Below, piece by piece: positions 10,902 to 20,357 of a stretch of 64,000 bases of DNA. The translations under genes and the position numbers were made by a program. Numbering within the stretch: the stretch's first letter is position 1; each line of letters opens with the position of its first letter. This DNA comes from Picochlorum sp. 'celeri' (lineage: Eukaryota > Chlorophyta > Trebouxiophyceae). The notes below the pieces were generated by a model. It did not search any database, had not been told where the DNA came from, and saw nothing but the letters and a program-made list of their open reading frames with translations. The DNA is taken from NCBI GenBank assembly GCA_010909725.1, contig JAACMV010000001.1, positions 981,764 to 1,045,763 of the forward strand. Reading direction: 5' to 3'.

Positions 10902-11819
10902 TTAAGAATCAGTGCGTGGACGCACATCTGGCCCCAGAAGAGGAATGGGATCAACAGACGGAGGCAAGGGTTTCTGCTTCCTGTTCAATGGTGTCCCAAC
11001 ACCAATGTGCCCTCGGGGATCAGCCCCGAGCCGAGTTGGACTTTTATCGTCATGCGCCTTTTTCTTTTCATCCGCCGTCTGAACTGATTGCTGATCCCTA
11101 GAAAAATCCACTTTACTCAACCTATGCTTTTTCTGAACACTGTCTTGCACCTCTGTGAGGCGCCTCTTTCCATGCGTTGGTTCCCCATCCCCAGACTCCC
11201 CCTGCCTCTTCTCCGAAGAATTCGACACTGTGCCAGATCTGTCCATCTCATTTCCCTCCTCCAGAGTCTCGTCAGTATCAGTGCCAGTCCCCTTGTCTTC
11301 ATCACCATCACCCAGATTCTCATCACGCCCTGGCTCCTCTTTTACTGTCGAGCCTCGCATGGCCAGAATAGCCTCAATCATCTCCCCCGCATCTTCCAAG
11401 TCGTCCTCGACTTTCTTCACATTCTTCTTCTGGGCTGCTTTCTTCTTTTGCTTCTGCTTCTGCTTCTTCTGCACCCCCTCATCCTCCTGCGGCATGAGCA
11501 ACCCAACACCCTCTCCCCCCGCACTCACCAGCTTTTTCTGAATAGACTCCATATTATGAATCTCGTGAGGACTAGAGCATAGTCTACTGTACGCTCTCAA
11601 AATCTTCTTCATTGGAGCTGTTGAAAACTGAGACAACTCCCCATCAGGACTGAGCACAATGATGCTAATCTCACAATCAGTAATTGCACTCAATTCTGCC
11701 GCCCTCCTGTACAAGGCATTCTTCCTGTGCACAAAAACAGAATCATAATTCGAGCTCAACGACGACTGCACATCCCTCGGTCGCCGATTCCCCGCCGCTC
11801 TCCTGGTACTTGTTCTCAT
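10902..11819 (-). CDS. Divergent MADS-box protein with long charged tail
   Basis: 306 residues from ATG 11819. Residues ~16-67 align with a MADS domain: the basic RKNALYRRAAELSAITDCEISIIVLSPDGELSQFS core is conserved, while the extreme N-terminal arm (normally GRKKI.I..I) is replaced by an Arg-rich, less regular stretch. The remaining 230 residues are low complexity (acidic runs, a QKQKKK cluster) with no plant K-box, so it is closer to the SRF-like/type I class. Sequence just before the ATG looks like a splice acceptor (TTTGTGTGCAG), suggesting a 5'-UTR intron. It probably binds CArG-like DNA sites, though the altered arm makes that uncertain. Confidence 0.7.
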   Translation of the reverse strand: MRTSTRRAAGNRRPRDVQSSLSSNYDSVFVHRKNALYRRAAELSAITDCEISIIVLSPDGELSQFSTAPMKKILRAYSRLCSSPHEIHNMESIQKKLVSAGGEGVGLLMPQEDEGVQKKQKQKQKKKAAQKKNVKKVEDDLEDAGEMIEAILAMRGSTVKEEPGRDENLGDGDEDKGTGTDTDETLEEGNEMDRSGTVSNSSEKRQGESGDGEPTHGKRRLTEVQDSVQKKHRLSKVDFSRDQQSVQTADEKKKAHDDKSPTRLGADPRGHIGVGTPLNRKQKPLPPSVDPIPLLGPDVRPRTDS

Positions 11820-12501
11820 AGCGTCTCCTGCACACAAAAGTCAACACCATCCGTCAGAACACAGTACCACCGAACCCCCCAAGTATAACCCTGGATTCCA
11901 ACCAAAATCCCCTACACCCAGCCCCCAATAGCCAACCTGTCGAGTCAACAGCGTCCGAGCAGCGAAATTCGACCACCGCAGAATTCCCAGATTCACCGAT
12001 ACGCTCGTTCACCGTGGAATCGTAAGTATCCAATGAATAATTAAATACAATTCCCAGTGGTGCATAATTGTAACAATCAACAGTGGTCACCGTGCTGTGG
12101 AGTTTGTCCCGCGTTCGTCGGTCAATCATCGCTCAGTCGACCCTCGGCAAGCACACGGTCGGTCCACCTAGGTACAACATATGCAACCAAAATCACCCAA
12201 TTATGAACTTACTTTACTGCTTTACCACAAAGATATAATCTTTGATTTGATTTTAAACACTGGAGGAGTTGTTCGAGGCTGTTATGGGATTTGCTGCGTC
12301 AATATTTTGGTAGATTAGATGATCCCATTCAAAGGATGGGTTGATCGAAGATATTGAATAGCATAGATAGGGCGCTTTATGGTTCCACCCATGGGAGGGT
12401 TCATTACATTGGGACTCATTCTGTTACATTGATTCAAATATTCTTGAACATTGGGTCATTGCATGGGTTGCTGATACCCGTATTCAAGACATTTGACAAG
12501 A
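11820..12501. other. Intergenic stretch, nothing recognised
   Basis: Promoter side of both the MADS-box gene (minus) and the coiled-coil gene (plus). The part next to 11819 is probably a 5'-UTR intron of the MADS gene. I see no RNA gene, repeat or credible further ORF; the 91-codon minus-strand frame at 11854-12129 has no recognisable features. Confidence 0.5.
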
Positions 12502-13389
12502 ATGTCGCTGTTTGGTTTGAAATTCTCTTCGACAGGTGTATGTGGGATCGTAGATGGAAGTAGGAATACTGGAGTAGATTTGATTTGTAGCAGAAAATCA
12601 CAGCGACAGAGGAAACATGCCAGGGGTCGTCTGAGAATCGAAGGGACTGGGCAGCATTCGTCGTCCTCGCCCCAGCGTCGTCGCAGTACTCGTCGGACAG
12701 GAAAGGGGGAGGGGGGAGGATTTAATGTACTTGATAAGGCTGTCGATGCTGTAGAGATTGTTGTATTGGGTGGGGCTGTGGGGGTGCAAGTGGCGTATAG
12801 TTCTAGGAAGCAGGTTGAGCGTGCTGAGCAGGCGCCTGTGTGGATGACGGGGCTCCTGATGGGGGCGGTGTTGATGCGCAAAATATCTTCTGTATTGTCA
12901 GAACGGAAGAAGCGTGCCTCGCCGACGTCCCAGGCAATGCTGAGGTTGAGGAAGGTTGAAGTTGGGTTGGAGGAGCATGGGAGGACGATGGACTCTATGA
13001 TGCGCCAGGTGGATAAGCTTCAGACGAGGACCAGGCTGGTGGGGAGAGAGGTTAGAAACACTGCGAAAATGGTGGAGCAGGATGGGGCGCTTGCGGGGGA
13101 CGTGCTGGAGGAGACGAGTGCTAGAATGGAGTTGCTGGAGTCACGGGTTGAGGGTGTAGAGGAGTTGATTGCGTCAGTCCATGATGTGGCTGCGAAGCAA
13201 CTTGATTTGATTAGTGAAGTGATACAAGAGCAGAACAAATTGAAAAAGTTACATATCAGGTCGGTTAATAGTGCGGTGAGTGATGATGACAAGGCATCGT
13301 CATCCCAGACTGTGGATGAATGGGGAAGGCGAGTGCAGCGATTGGAGAATCGAGATGGAACAGTGTCATTTTCTTTTGATTCGTCATAA
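12502..13389 (+). CDS. Unrecognised coiled-coil protein with hydrophobic segments, likely organelle-targeted
   Basis: About 295 residues from ATG 12502 (an in-frame ATG at 12493 is also possible). The first ~70 residues are Arg/Ser-rich and nearly lack acid, like a transit peptide. Two hydrophobic stretches follow (VEIVVLGGAVGVQVAY and WMTGLLMGAVLM, ~85-130), then coiled-coil heptads (~150-260) and a short polar tail. I do not recognise the family; the layout fits a membrane-attached plastid or mitochondrial protein. The last nine codons and stop lie in a 56-bp sequence repeated exactly 2.8 kb downstream. Confidence 0.65.
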   Translation: MSLFGLKFSSTGVCGIVDGSRNTGVDLICSRKSQRQRKHARGRLRIEGTGQHSSSSPQRRRSTRRTGKGEGGGFNVLDKAVDAVEIVVLGGAVGVQVAYSSRKQVERAEQAPVWMTGLLMGAVLMRKISSVLSERKKRASPTSQAMLRLRKVEVGLEEHGRTMDSMMRQVDKLQTRTRLVGREVRNTAKMVEQDGALAGDVLEETSARMELLESRVEGVEELIASVHDVAAKQLDLISEVIQEQNKLKKLHIRSVNSAVSDDDKASSSQTVDEWGRRVQRLENRDGTVSFSFDSS

Positions 13390-13412
13390 TCACTCCTTTG
13401 TAAAAGATTTTG
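13357..13412. repeat. 56-bp direct repeat, left copy
   Basis: Identical over 56 bp to 16169-16224, same orientation. This copy covers the last codons and TAA of the coiled-coil gene. It also contains, unused here, the antisense version of the stop and final codons of the proline-rich gene at 16.2 kb. Confidence 0.95.
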
Positions 13413-13419
13413 ATCCTAA

Positions 13420-15675
13420 TCATTGGCATCCAGGAGGAATTGTATTTCCGACACCTTCTCGTATATATGATTTAAGAGAGTAGTCCAAAGAATATCTCAA
13501 AGAATCCACGTCTGCTTTGCTCATCTCGGGAACAATGGATGGTGTAAATGTCCGGTTCCAAAATGTCATCAACGCAGTCTGTACCTCCCAGCTCTGTGAT
13601 GGAACAAAAGTTTGAATGTACGGGTCATTTGCAAATATATACGGGAATGTGGTACGCCCAAAGCATGCCTCGGCTAGTTCTGGATTCTCCTGGACAAGCT
13701 GATGTGTCACAGCGAATAGTGGGGCTGGGTTCCAAAAGCCAAACAGTGTCTTGTTGATTGCAGGTTCTGGAGTAACAGGTGTTCCATCGTACACTGCCTT
13801 CGCAAAGCCTCTATCAGGCTTCCAATTCCGTGGTTTTTTCAAAGTAATGCTATCCGTCAATTCAAATGTACCAGAGTCATCTGCCGTGAACATTTTAAAG
13901 GTAAAGTCTGTCCTGGTGACTGTCAGCTCACCAAAACCGTACCTAGAAGTCTGAAAATCTCTCCAAGCAGGGTCCTCTAGGTACGAGAAATAGACTCCTG
14001 GTGCACCAGCGTTTCCTGTCACAAAGTGGACGGGGCCTTTTGCTGTTCCATCCTCGTTGTATCCCACGCATGTTCCTTTTAGGACAGGGCAGCTGCGGGT
14101 GTACTTATGGATATGACCGGCAAAGACTACATCCACCTGATACTCTGCAAACAGAGGCTCTATTTCATCCCTGAAGCGCTGGGCGACGATGCTGTCCCCC
14201 TTGATGGGAGTGAAATTTGGTTGATCAACATACATTGGTCGATGCCATCCAACAACCACCCATGGAAACTTTGACCTGTCAACCTGTTCCAAATCGCTCT
14301 TCAAAAATTGATATTGAATTGATCCAGGACTAATTTCTTGCTCCGTACTTAATTGTATGAAATGCACGGGACCGTTGTTAGTACTGTACCACATCTTTCT
14401 CGCCTTTATTGGCTTCTCAATTGGAGGCCTCATCATGTAGATATAAGGAATGGCGCACTCGCCCGCAGAATCAAAAGCTTTTCCTTCAAACGCATCAAAA
14501 GGCAAGGTAGGATCGTCAGCCTCGTGGTTCCCCGGACTACTCAATGTTGGAAGGTTTGAAAATGCCATTTTATGGTTGTTCAGCCACGTCACCCATCTGT
14601 ACAAGAAGCCATAGGCATATGAAAGATCTCCATTCACAGCAATGCCATGATACTCAGTGCCATTGCGAACGATATTTTCTATTTCTTTGGATACAAACGA
14701 AGCACTGTTTGTAGCTGCATCCTCCATCCAAGTTATGTATGACGTGGCAAGAGTCAAGTTTATCCCAGGAACAGGTTGTGGATATGGTCCGTACAAATCA
14801 TCAATGGCATACCGTCCAGTAAAATATCGACTTCCGTCTTCATTGTACGCATAATTATCCGCAATCACAAGCATTTTGAGTTCATCATCCGGTGAAGCTG
14901 GCGAGATGAAGGATTCAACAGAACTGAACACCCCGGTGGCTTCATCCCCCACAGAGTAAAAGTACCGGGTATTTGGTTTCAGATCCCTCATGATTCCAGA
15001 GATCAATGTCCCGGGGTCATGATACCCATACGACGAAGCTGGAGGGAGGCACATATCCGATGCATCATATGTGGAGCCATACCCTTTGGCCGTCATATTC
15101 AAAGAATTCTTAGAGCTTCCATAGCGAATGATTGGCATGCTCCTTGGAAATCTTGGGCTAATGGGCCCCACTTGCCAAGTAATTCGCATGGATCCTGCCT
15201 CATCTGCATACGATAATACCCGATTAGATGGTGTTTCCAAAGCGCTTTGAGTCATAACCAAGGGATCGCTGCTGTCCAGTATGGTCCCCAAGGGTTGTCC
15301 TTGTGAAGCTGCAGGAGGAACCCAATTCGGCGGACGAAGGTACACTGCTCGCACGTTCGATCTGTAATTCGGCAAATAAAACCTGAATGATCCTCTCCCA
15401 TTCTTCCAATCATCCACATCCAAGAGATACGGGTACACGAATGAGATGGGCACATTATTATTCATGTTCACCGGACTTGTGCCATTGATTAGGTAAAGGG
15501 CGATCATGTCATTTTCATCTCTGCCTTCGAGAGGCTCCTCGATCCCAGACCAAGTTACAGTAAACCATCCATCCTCTCCTTGATCCTTTGAATACTCAGG
15601 TGGATCAAAGACGATCCGTCCCTGCGATATCGGTGCAAGGCATAAGCCGACCAAGACAACACAAAAAAAAGCCAT
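13420..15675 (-). CDS. Purple acid phosphatase-like metallophosphoesterase, secreted
   Basis: 751 residues with a signal peptide (~1-19), an N-terminal beta-sandwich region with fibronectin-like strands, then the dimetal phosphatase domain. Metal motifs: GDLSY (349-353), GNHE (382-385), GWHRP (His 478) and GHIH (520-523) are intact. Motif I, usually GDxG, reads IADNYAY (Asp 273), keeping the Asp but losing both glycines. Several NxT/NxS sites suggest glycosylation. Such enzymes release phosphate from organic esters outside the cell or in vacuoles. The whole gene, with about 490 bp upstream, sits between two perfect 56-bp direct repeats. Confidence 0.88.
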   Translation of the reverse strand: MAFFCVVLVGLCLAPISQGRIVFDPPEYSKDQGEDGWFTVTWSGIEEPLEGRDENDMIALYLINGTSPVNMNNNVPISFVYPYLLDVDDWKNGRGSFRFYLPNYRSNVRAVYLRPPNWVPPAASQGQPLGTILDSSDPLVMTQSALETPSNRVLSYADEAGSMRITWQVGPISPRFPRSMPIIRYGSSKNSLNMTAKGYGSTYDASDMCLPPASSYGYHDPGTLISGIMRDLKPNTRYFYSVGDEATGVFSSVESFISPASPDDELKMLVIADNYAYNEDGSRYFTGRYAIDDLYGPYPQPVPGINLTLATSYITWMEDAATNSASFVSKEIENIVRNGTEYHGIAVNGDLSYAYGFLYRWVTWLNNHKMAFSNLPTLSSPGNHEADDPTLPFDAFEGKAFDSAGECAIPYIYMMRPPIEKPIKARKMWYSTNNGPVHFIQLSTEQEISPGSIQYQFLKSDLEQVDRSKFPWVVVGWHRPMYVDQPNFTPIKGDSIVAQRFRDEIEPLFAEYQVDVVFAGHIHKYTRSCPVLKGTCVGYNEDGTAKGPVHFVTGNAGAPGVYFSYLEDPAWRDFQTSRYGFGELTVTRTDFTFKMFTADDSGTFELTDSITLKKPRNWKPDRGFAKAVYDGTPVTPEPAINKTLFGFWNPAPLFAVTHQLVQENPELAEACFGRTTFPYIFANDPYIQTFVPSQSWEVQTALMTFWNRTFTPSIVPEMSKADVDSLRYSLDYSLKSYIREGVGNTIPPGCQ

Positions 15676-16168
15676 CTACTTTCCCGCAGCTTTCTGAGGT
15701 TGGTTTCCTCGGCTGTGTAATTTTTTTCTCTTTATTTTTCAAACCCTGTCCGAATCATGCAACTTCATTCGAGGAGGATGGCCAGAATCTCTCTTGCCAA
15801 TGAGAGCGAATATTCCTCCAAACCAACACGTACATGCAGGCACACGTATGGGTGCCGATAAACAAAGGGGCTGATTGGACAGGCACCGTCGCTCTGCCAG
15901 AACTCGAGTCTATCTAGCGGACAATTTCAAGACTGTTGCTGATGAATACCTTGGAAATGCTGTGTGTAAATGTGCAAATCATAGAAGACATGCCAAGAAT
16001 CATGGGTACTTTTTCTTCCACTCGACCAAGCTTTTGTTGCTCACACCAATGCAGAGATGGTTGAGAAGATAGGATTGAAAAATGTTACATGCCAAGTCAG
16101 TCGAGAATACTAATGCCATCCAGTCTTTGGAGGACTACCAGGGGAGAAGGCAATAGAAAATTCGGCAG
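15676..16168. other. Upstream region of the phosphatase gene, no gene recognised
   Basis: About 490 bp of mixed composition between the phosphatase start and the right 56-bp repeat; it presumably carries the phosphatase promoter. A 65-codon plus-strand frame at 15875-16072 has no recognisable similarity and I did not call it. Confidence 0.5.
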
Positions 16169-16224
16169 GGAACAGTGTCATTTTCTTTTGATTCGTCATA
16201 ATCACTCCTTTGTAAAAGATTTTG
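16169..16224. repeat. 56-bp direct repeat, right copy
   Basis: Perfect copy of 13357-13412. Here it holds the final codons and stop (minus strand, TGA at 16202-16204) of the proline-rich gene. Confidence 0.95.
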
Positions 16225-17224
16225 TCAATGCCCTATTGACGTTGTTGTACAGCGTGGCAATGCTGTCGCTGAACAGCACGGATGCAACACCCACTCCAAG
16301 GAGAGAGGCAATCATAAAGAGTTCTGCAAGCCACACTGGCATGATCCCTCTCTTCTTCTGCTTTTGTGCCCGTTTCTTCTCCACCTTTTCCCTCTCCGCA
16401 AGGTCCTTCTTCTGCTGTTGGCGCCACTGTTCCAATGTATCGCCCGTTGGGCTTTTTGCTGGACTCGATGGCATGACAACTTGGGGTGGTGTCAATGGCT
16501 TCTGTGGAGTCACCACCTTTGGGGGAGCTGGTGGTGGTGGTGGCGTGACCACCTTTGGGGGAGGAGGAGGTGGTGGTGGTGGCGTGACTGCCTTGGGAGG
16601 GGGAGGAGGAGAAGGTGCTGGGGGAGCAACAGGCTTCTTCTCGTCTTCGGCCTTGCCACCAAATGAAAATGATGGCATTTTATCAAATGATGGGGCAGAG
16701 AAAGAAGGCAACGACGAGCCTTCTTTCCCTTTATCTGACCTATCTTCTTCTTTCAGGGCCGGTGCCTGCGGAATTGACGGCACTGAAGGAGCTGTTGATG
16801 GCTTGTACACAGATGGCGAGGGTGTGGCATCTACAGATGCAGCACTCTGTTCTGCCTTTTCCCTCAATGATCTCAACATTTCCTTCCTTCTCTCAGTCTC
16901 CAACTTGCGTCTCTCATATGGTGACAGATCATCGTCCCCAGCGTGAGCCTGACCAACCACAAGCGCACTCGCAAGAATGCAGCTCAACCCCGCAATCATC
17001 ACAGATTTGGTTGTACAGCCTCTGCTCTCCTCAGGTGAAGCATGATCTGAAACAAGCCTAGCCTCTGGCAATCGTACTCGATGACCTTCTGGTAGAGATT
17101 TGATCCTTCTATTCCATCGATGCGTAGGTTTCACCGAACGAATACTTGGTCCAGAGACGATAACAGAGTGACGACAAGACCCTTTCGAAGACTCCACAAA
17201 ATTCCACCTCCACGTACTCATCAT
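16202..17224 (-). CDS. Proline-rich protein with thylakoid-lumen-type targeting and C-terminal membrane helix
   Basis: 340 residues. A long basic N-terminal region is followed by a hydrophobic segment ending in VVGQAHA (~75-95), a typical bipartite plastid/thylakoid signal with an AxA-like cleavage site. The mature part starts with a charged helix (DLSPYERRKLETERRKEM), then a polyproline region (~170-250), a basic coiled segment and a C-terminal hydrophobic helix (ELFMIASLLGVGVASVLF). No known family recognised. It may be a thylakoid membrane protein; this is inference from targeting signals. Its stop lies in the 56-bp repeat and would abut the stop of the coiled-coil gene if the phosphatase insert were absent. 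Confidence 0.72.
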   Translation of the reverse strand: MMSTWRWNFVESSKGSCRHSVIVSGPSIRSVKPTHRWNRRIKSLPEGHRVRLPEARLVSDHASPEESRGCTTKSVMIAGLSCILASALVVGQAHAGDDDLSPYERRKLETERRKEMLRSLREKAEQSAASVDATPSPSVYKPSTAPSVPSIPQAPALKEEDRSDKGKEGSSLPSFSAPSFDKMPSFSFGGKAEDEKKPVAPPAPSPPPPPKAVTPPPPPPPPPKVVTPPPPPAPPKVVTPQKPLTPPQVVMPSSPAKSPTGDTLEQWRQQQKKDLAEREKVEKKRAQKQKKRGIMPVWLAELFMIASLLGVGVASVLFSDSIATLYNNVNRALTKSFTKE

Positions 17225-17429
17225 TCCGGATGATTGCTCAATTATAATCGATTTGATGTTCGGAATACATTGAACAGGTCAAGATTGCATACATTCGATA
17301 GATTCGTGCTGCGCGAAACATTTCTTTTTCTCAAGAAAATCTTTTTTTGTCGTCAAATTACGGAATGCATATGAACCTTTTTAACGACAAGGCTATTCGC
17401 CACATGTAATATACAGTACAAGGTATAGT

Positions 17430-18128
17430 ATGGCTCATAGACTATCTCAGCGCTTGTCATGGTCGGTGGCAAAGAGGCTTGCCTTCCAAAGTGAAGAGCA
17501 CTGTCTGCTTGGGAAAACCCTGCGTGGAGGATCACGCGTCTCTCCCGTGACATGCCATGACCATTTGAATACAGTGGCGTCTCGATCATATTCCTCGGGA
17601 GATGCAAAGACTGGTGGCGAAGGCACATCTGGGTCACCTAGAAGAGTATGTTGGTTGCACCTCACAAGTGAGGCTGTACAGCCTGCTGATCATAATTCAC
17701 AACCCCATCCGGGTACCCTATGCAGAATATAAATAGATTGATGTATCACGCAAAGCAGCGTGGGTGGTTGGAGCTCGATCTCATCATTGGCCAGTGGGCA
17801 AGGGATAATTTGGAGGGACTGACTGAGGAAGAGCTCGGAGATTTTGAAGAGCTCTTGGCAATCGAAAACCCAGACTTGTTCAAATTCCTTACCGGCCAAA
17901 TTGATCCAGAGCCCCATCTTGAGTCAAATCGAGCGTTCCGGGTGCGTCAATGATGGCATACAATTGTGATTCTGTAGGCATGCCTCTTCAATGTACATTG
18001 TGTCTGCTGTGTAGATGATTCGTGAGAGCGTGCAAGATACCATGTCATTCTACGGAAGCTTTGCGGCCACCAAAGCTCCCAAGGGCGCCAATTGGGTGAG
18101 AGGATGGGATGACAAGGCGTCCTCATGA
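17430..18128 (+). CDS. SDHAF2: SDHAF2-type succinate dehydrogenase assembly factor (flavinylation)
   Basis: Three exons: 17430-17645, 17726-17941, 18015-18128, introns of 80 and 73 nt, GT-AG, all phase 0; 181 residues. A Ser/Arg-rich mitochondrial presequence precedes the conserved core AKQRGWLELDLIIGQWA, the acidic EELGDFEELLAIENPDLFKFLTG, and a plant-type C-terminus ending GANWVRGWDD. The family helps attach FAD to the succinate dehydrogenase flavoprotein in the mitochondrial matrix. The third exon was placed because plant orthologues end in a WVRGWDD motif; without it the protein would stop at 17953. Confidence 0.88.
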
Positions 18129-18250
18129 GGATGATCATCTCATGTAAGACAAGGGTAGTGTGGCCATGAAGTATCCGTGGTAATACCCACAGCGTGCGGT
18201 CTCCGGATGGATATAGTATTTATTTATTTCCTGTTTAATACATCTTTACC

Positions 18251-19657
18251 ATGTTCCACAGCGCCACGAGAAGGGTGGTGAGTGGACTGCGCTGTCCTGG
18301 CCTCGTTGCGGCAGCCGAGAGTCTCTGCGGAGGTTCGAGTCTCAAAGCAGTGTCCAATTTTTCCTCTTCACATAAATCATATGTATTAAATGATGCATCT
18401 GATGGAGGAAATAGGCCATCATCGCCCCGTGGCCGAAGGGCTCCCCGCGGAAGAAAGTTCAAGGATCGATATGGAACAGAGCAAGATGAGAGTAGAAGGG
18501 TATATAAGAGCAAAAGAATTGTACCAATGTCCAACGATCTGTTCGAGTTGTATGAGGCTGTGAAGAAGGGGGACAAGAAAGCGTTGGCTGCATTTAAGAA
18601 GCCGAAGGAGACGATGAGCGACAGGGAGCTGCGGTTATTAGCTGATACGATTGAATTGTATTTCTCAATGGCCCCGTCGACGGCTCAAAACGTGGACGGG
18701 CTTCGCCGCGGGGAGAGGAATGCGTTGGCATCTCTGGCAAAGCTCATTCGATTGTACAAAGGGTCTGCAGAGAGGGATGCTGCGATCCCTTCAGGTACTC
18801 CAATCTCCAGTCCGATTGAGAAAAAGGTTGTGAATGCAGCGCCTCCAGGTAGACTTCCGTATCAAGCTCTGGGGGTGAATGAGGAACTCGGAGCAGTGTA
18901 TTGGGGTCTGGACCTGACGGGAGGGAAAGCGCAAGACGCGTGGAGCAATGCTCGCCTTAGTGACTCGGTCAAAAATACAATGTATCAGGCGTACAAAGAG
19001 AATCCAGAAAAGTACACGCCGGAAAGGTTGTCTGAAATTTTCCGCATCAGGCAGCAGCGGGTTTTGGCAATCCTGCGGCTCAAGGAGATTGCTGAGAAGG
19101 ATGAGGAAGCAAAAACAGACCCCATCGCGCAACAAGCCAAGACTCTGATGCAAAATGTCCTTCGCTGTGACCAAGGCATCGGATCGAATGAAAAGCACCA
19201 TGTGAGTCTACCATCATTCCCAGAGTATGCACAGATTAGGCAGGAAGACGTAGTTCAAGCATTGGAAAAGGCCTTGGGGAAGAGTATTGAAGATATTACG
19301 ACAGACGATATCACTCCAGAGCTGTCCAAGGAGATATTAGGAATTAAATCCCTCGAAGAGCAGGAGGAAGTTGTTGCTGCTCGTGAAGAAGCCAACTTGG
19401 TGGAGGAATTCCAGCGCAAACTAGATTTCAATTTAGGCCTGATTGGCAAAACAATCAGCAGAGAAAGCAGAAGAACGAAAGCCCCGGTGAGACCAAAGGA
19501 AGGATGGAGCCTTGTCGTCACGCCCATTGGGAAGGAATCCAAACTCAAGCATGAGCGTTACATTGCCATGCCAGATGGAACTCAACGCAAGCTCAACGAG
19601 GACGAAGAGTTCTATATGGAACGAAAGACACCTCGTCGACGCAGAAAAATTCTCTAA
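18251..19657 (+). CDS. Bot1/mS45-like mitochondrial regulator or mitoribosome protein
   Basis: 468 residues with a Ser/Arg-rich mitochondrial-type presequence. The middle holds a helix-turn-helix-like segment (TMYQAYKENPEKYTPERLSEIFRIRQQRVLAILRLKE, ~255-292) resembling the conserved block of fungal and plant 'eukaryotic mitochondrial regulator' (Bot1) proteins, which are small-subunit mitoribosome components. The C-terminus is basic. Family assignment is from memory of that motif and moderate. The coding end overlaps the opposite-strand PYM gene by 65 bp. Confidence 0.6.
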   Translation: MFHSATRRVVSGLRCPGLVAAAESLCGGSSLKAVSNFSSSHKSYVLNDASDGGNRPSSPRGRRAPRGRKFKDRYGTEQDESRRVYKSKRIVPMSNDLFELYEAVKKGDKKALAAFKKPKETMSDRELRLLADTIELYFSMAPSTAQNVDGLRRGERNALASLAKLIRLYKGSAERDAAIPSGTPISSPIEKKVVNAAPPGRLPYQALGVNEELGAVYWGLDLTGGKAQDAWSNARLSDSVKNTMYQAYKENPEKYTPERLSEIFRIRQQRVLAILRLKEIAEKDEEAKTDPIAQQAKTLMQNVLRCDQGIGSNEKHHVSLPSFPEYAQIRQEDVVQALEKALGKSIEDITTDDITPELSKEILGIKSLEEQEEVVAAREEANLVEEFQRKLDFNLGLIGKTISRESRRTKAPVRPKEGWSLVVTPIGKESKLKHERYIAMPDGTQRKLNEDEEFYMERKTPRRRRKIL

Positions 19658-20171
19658 AGTCGCTTACTCTTTTTTTTATTGTTCTCCTATCATGTCGTGT
19701 AAATCCAGGAGGAGGCTGCTCATCATCACTCTCGTCTTGCACTCCATTTGCAGTTTGTAGTTTCAACTTCTCAATTTCTTTTTCCAACTCACGAACGCCA
19801 TCGTCCCCGTGCACGTCCTTCCTGTCGACAGTTTTGGACTTGTTTGCCAAGTCAGCTAACGAACGAGGCCCAGTGGTCCCATCCTACACACCCACCACGT
19901 CTGATCAGAACCACCACGCATTGCCCAAAACACAGTACTCATAGATAACAATCACCCGCACCTCTCCCCTCGCTCGCCGGTGCCTTGGGACGTACACCTG
20001 CACAGAACCTGGAGGATTGTATCCTGGACGAATTTTCCTTTCCTTCCGCCGGGTTCCGTCTGCTCTCAGCGTCCCACCCTCAGTAGCACGCGTATCCTCA
20101 TCTTTATCAGATTTCATATCCCATGTGACATCATACTGACAATTTGATTCATTCATAAAAGGTTGGCTCAA
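19593..20171 (-). CDS. PYM: PYM (partner of Y14-Mago), exon-junction-complex recycling factor
   Basis: Two exons, 19962-20171 and 19593-19883 (intron 78 nt, GT-AG, phase 0); ~166 residues. The N-terminus carries the Y14-Mago-binding motif TLRADGTRRKERKIRPGYNPP followed by VQVYVPRHRRARGE. Further on are a Lys/Glu helix and the family-like PPGFTRHDRRTIKKRV block. PYM removes exon-junction complexes from mRNA at the ribosome in the cytoplasm. The last 65 bp overlap the 3' end of the convergent Bot1-like gene; an unseen 3' intron could shorten this. Confidence 0.8.
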
Positions 20172-20357
20172 TCAATCTTCGTAGGTTACAGCACCAGTCT
20201 GGGATGTTTCGACCTTCCCATCAATGAGTACCCTTGATGGTCCCGGCACCCCTGGTAAGAGGGAAATGCCCAACCATCCTCTGAAGATGTACAAGACACC
20301 GTCCTCGACCTCTGTTCTCATTATTTCACCAATTTCATAATTGTCTCACAGTAGAAG

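Noticed and set aside
11854..12129. 91-codon minus-strand frame upstream of the MADS gene
   Set aside because: No recognisable domain and it overlaps a likely 5'-UTR intron; an exon is possible but unsupported.
15875..16072. 65-codon plus-strand frame upstream of the phosphatase
   Set aside because: No similarity recognised; it lies within the inserted segment's presumed promoter.
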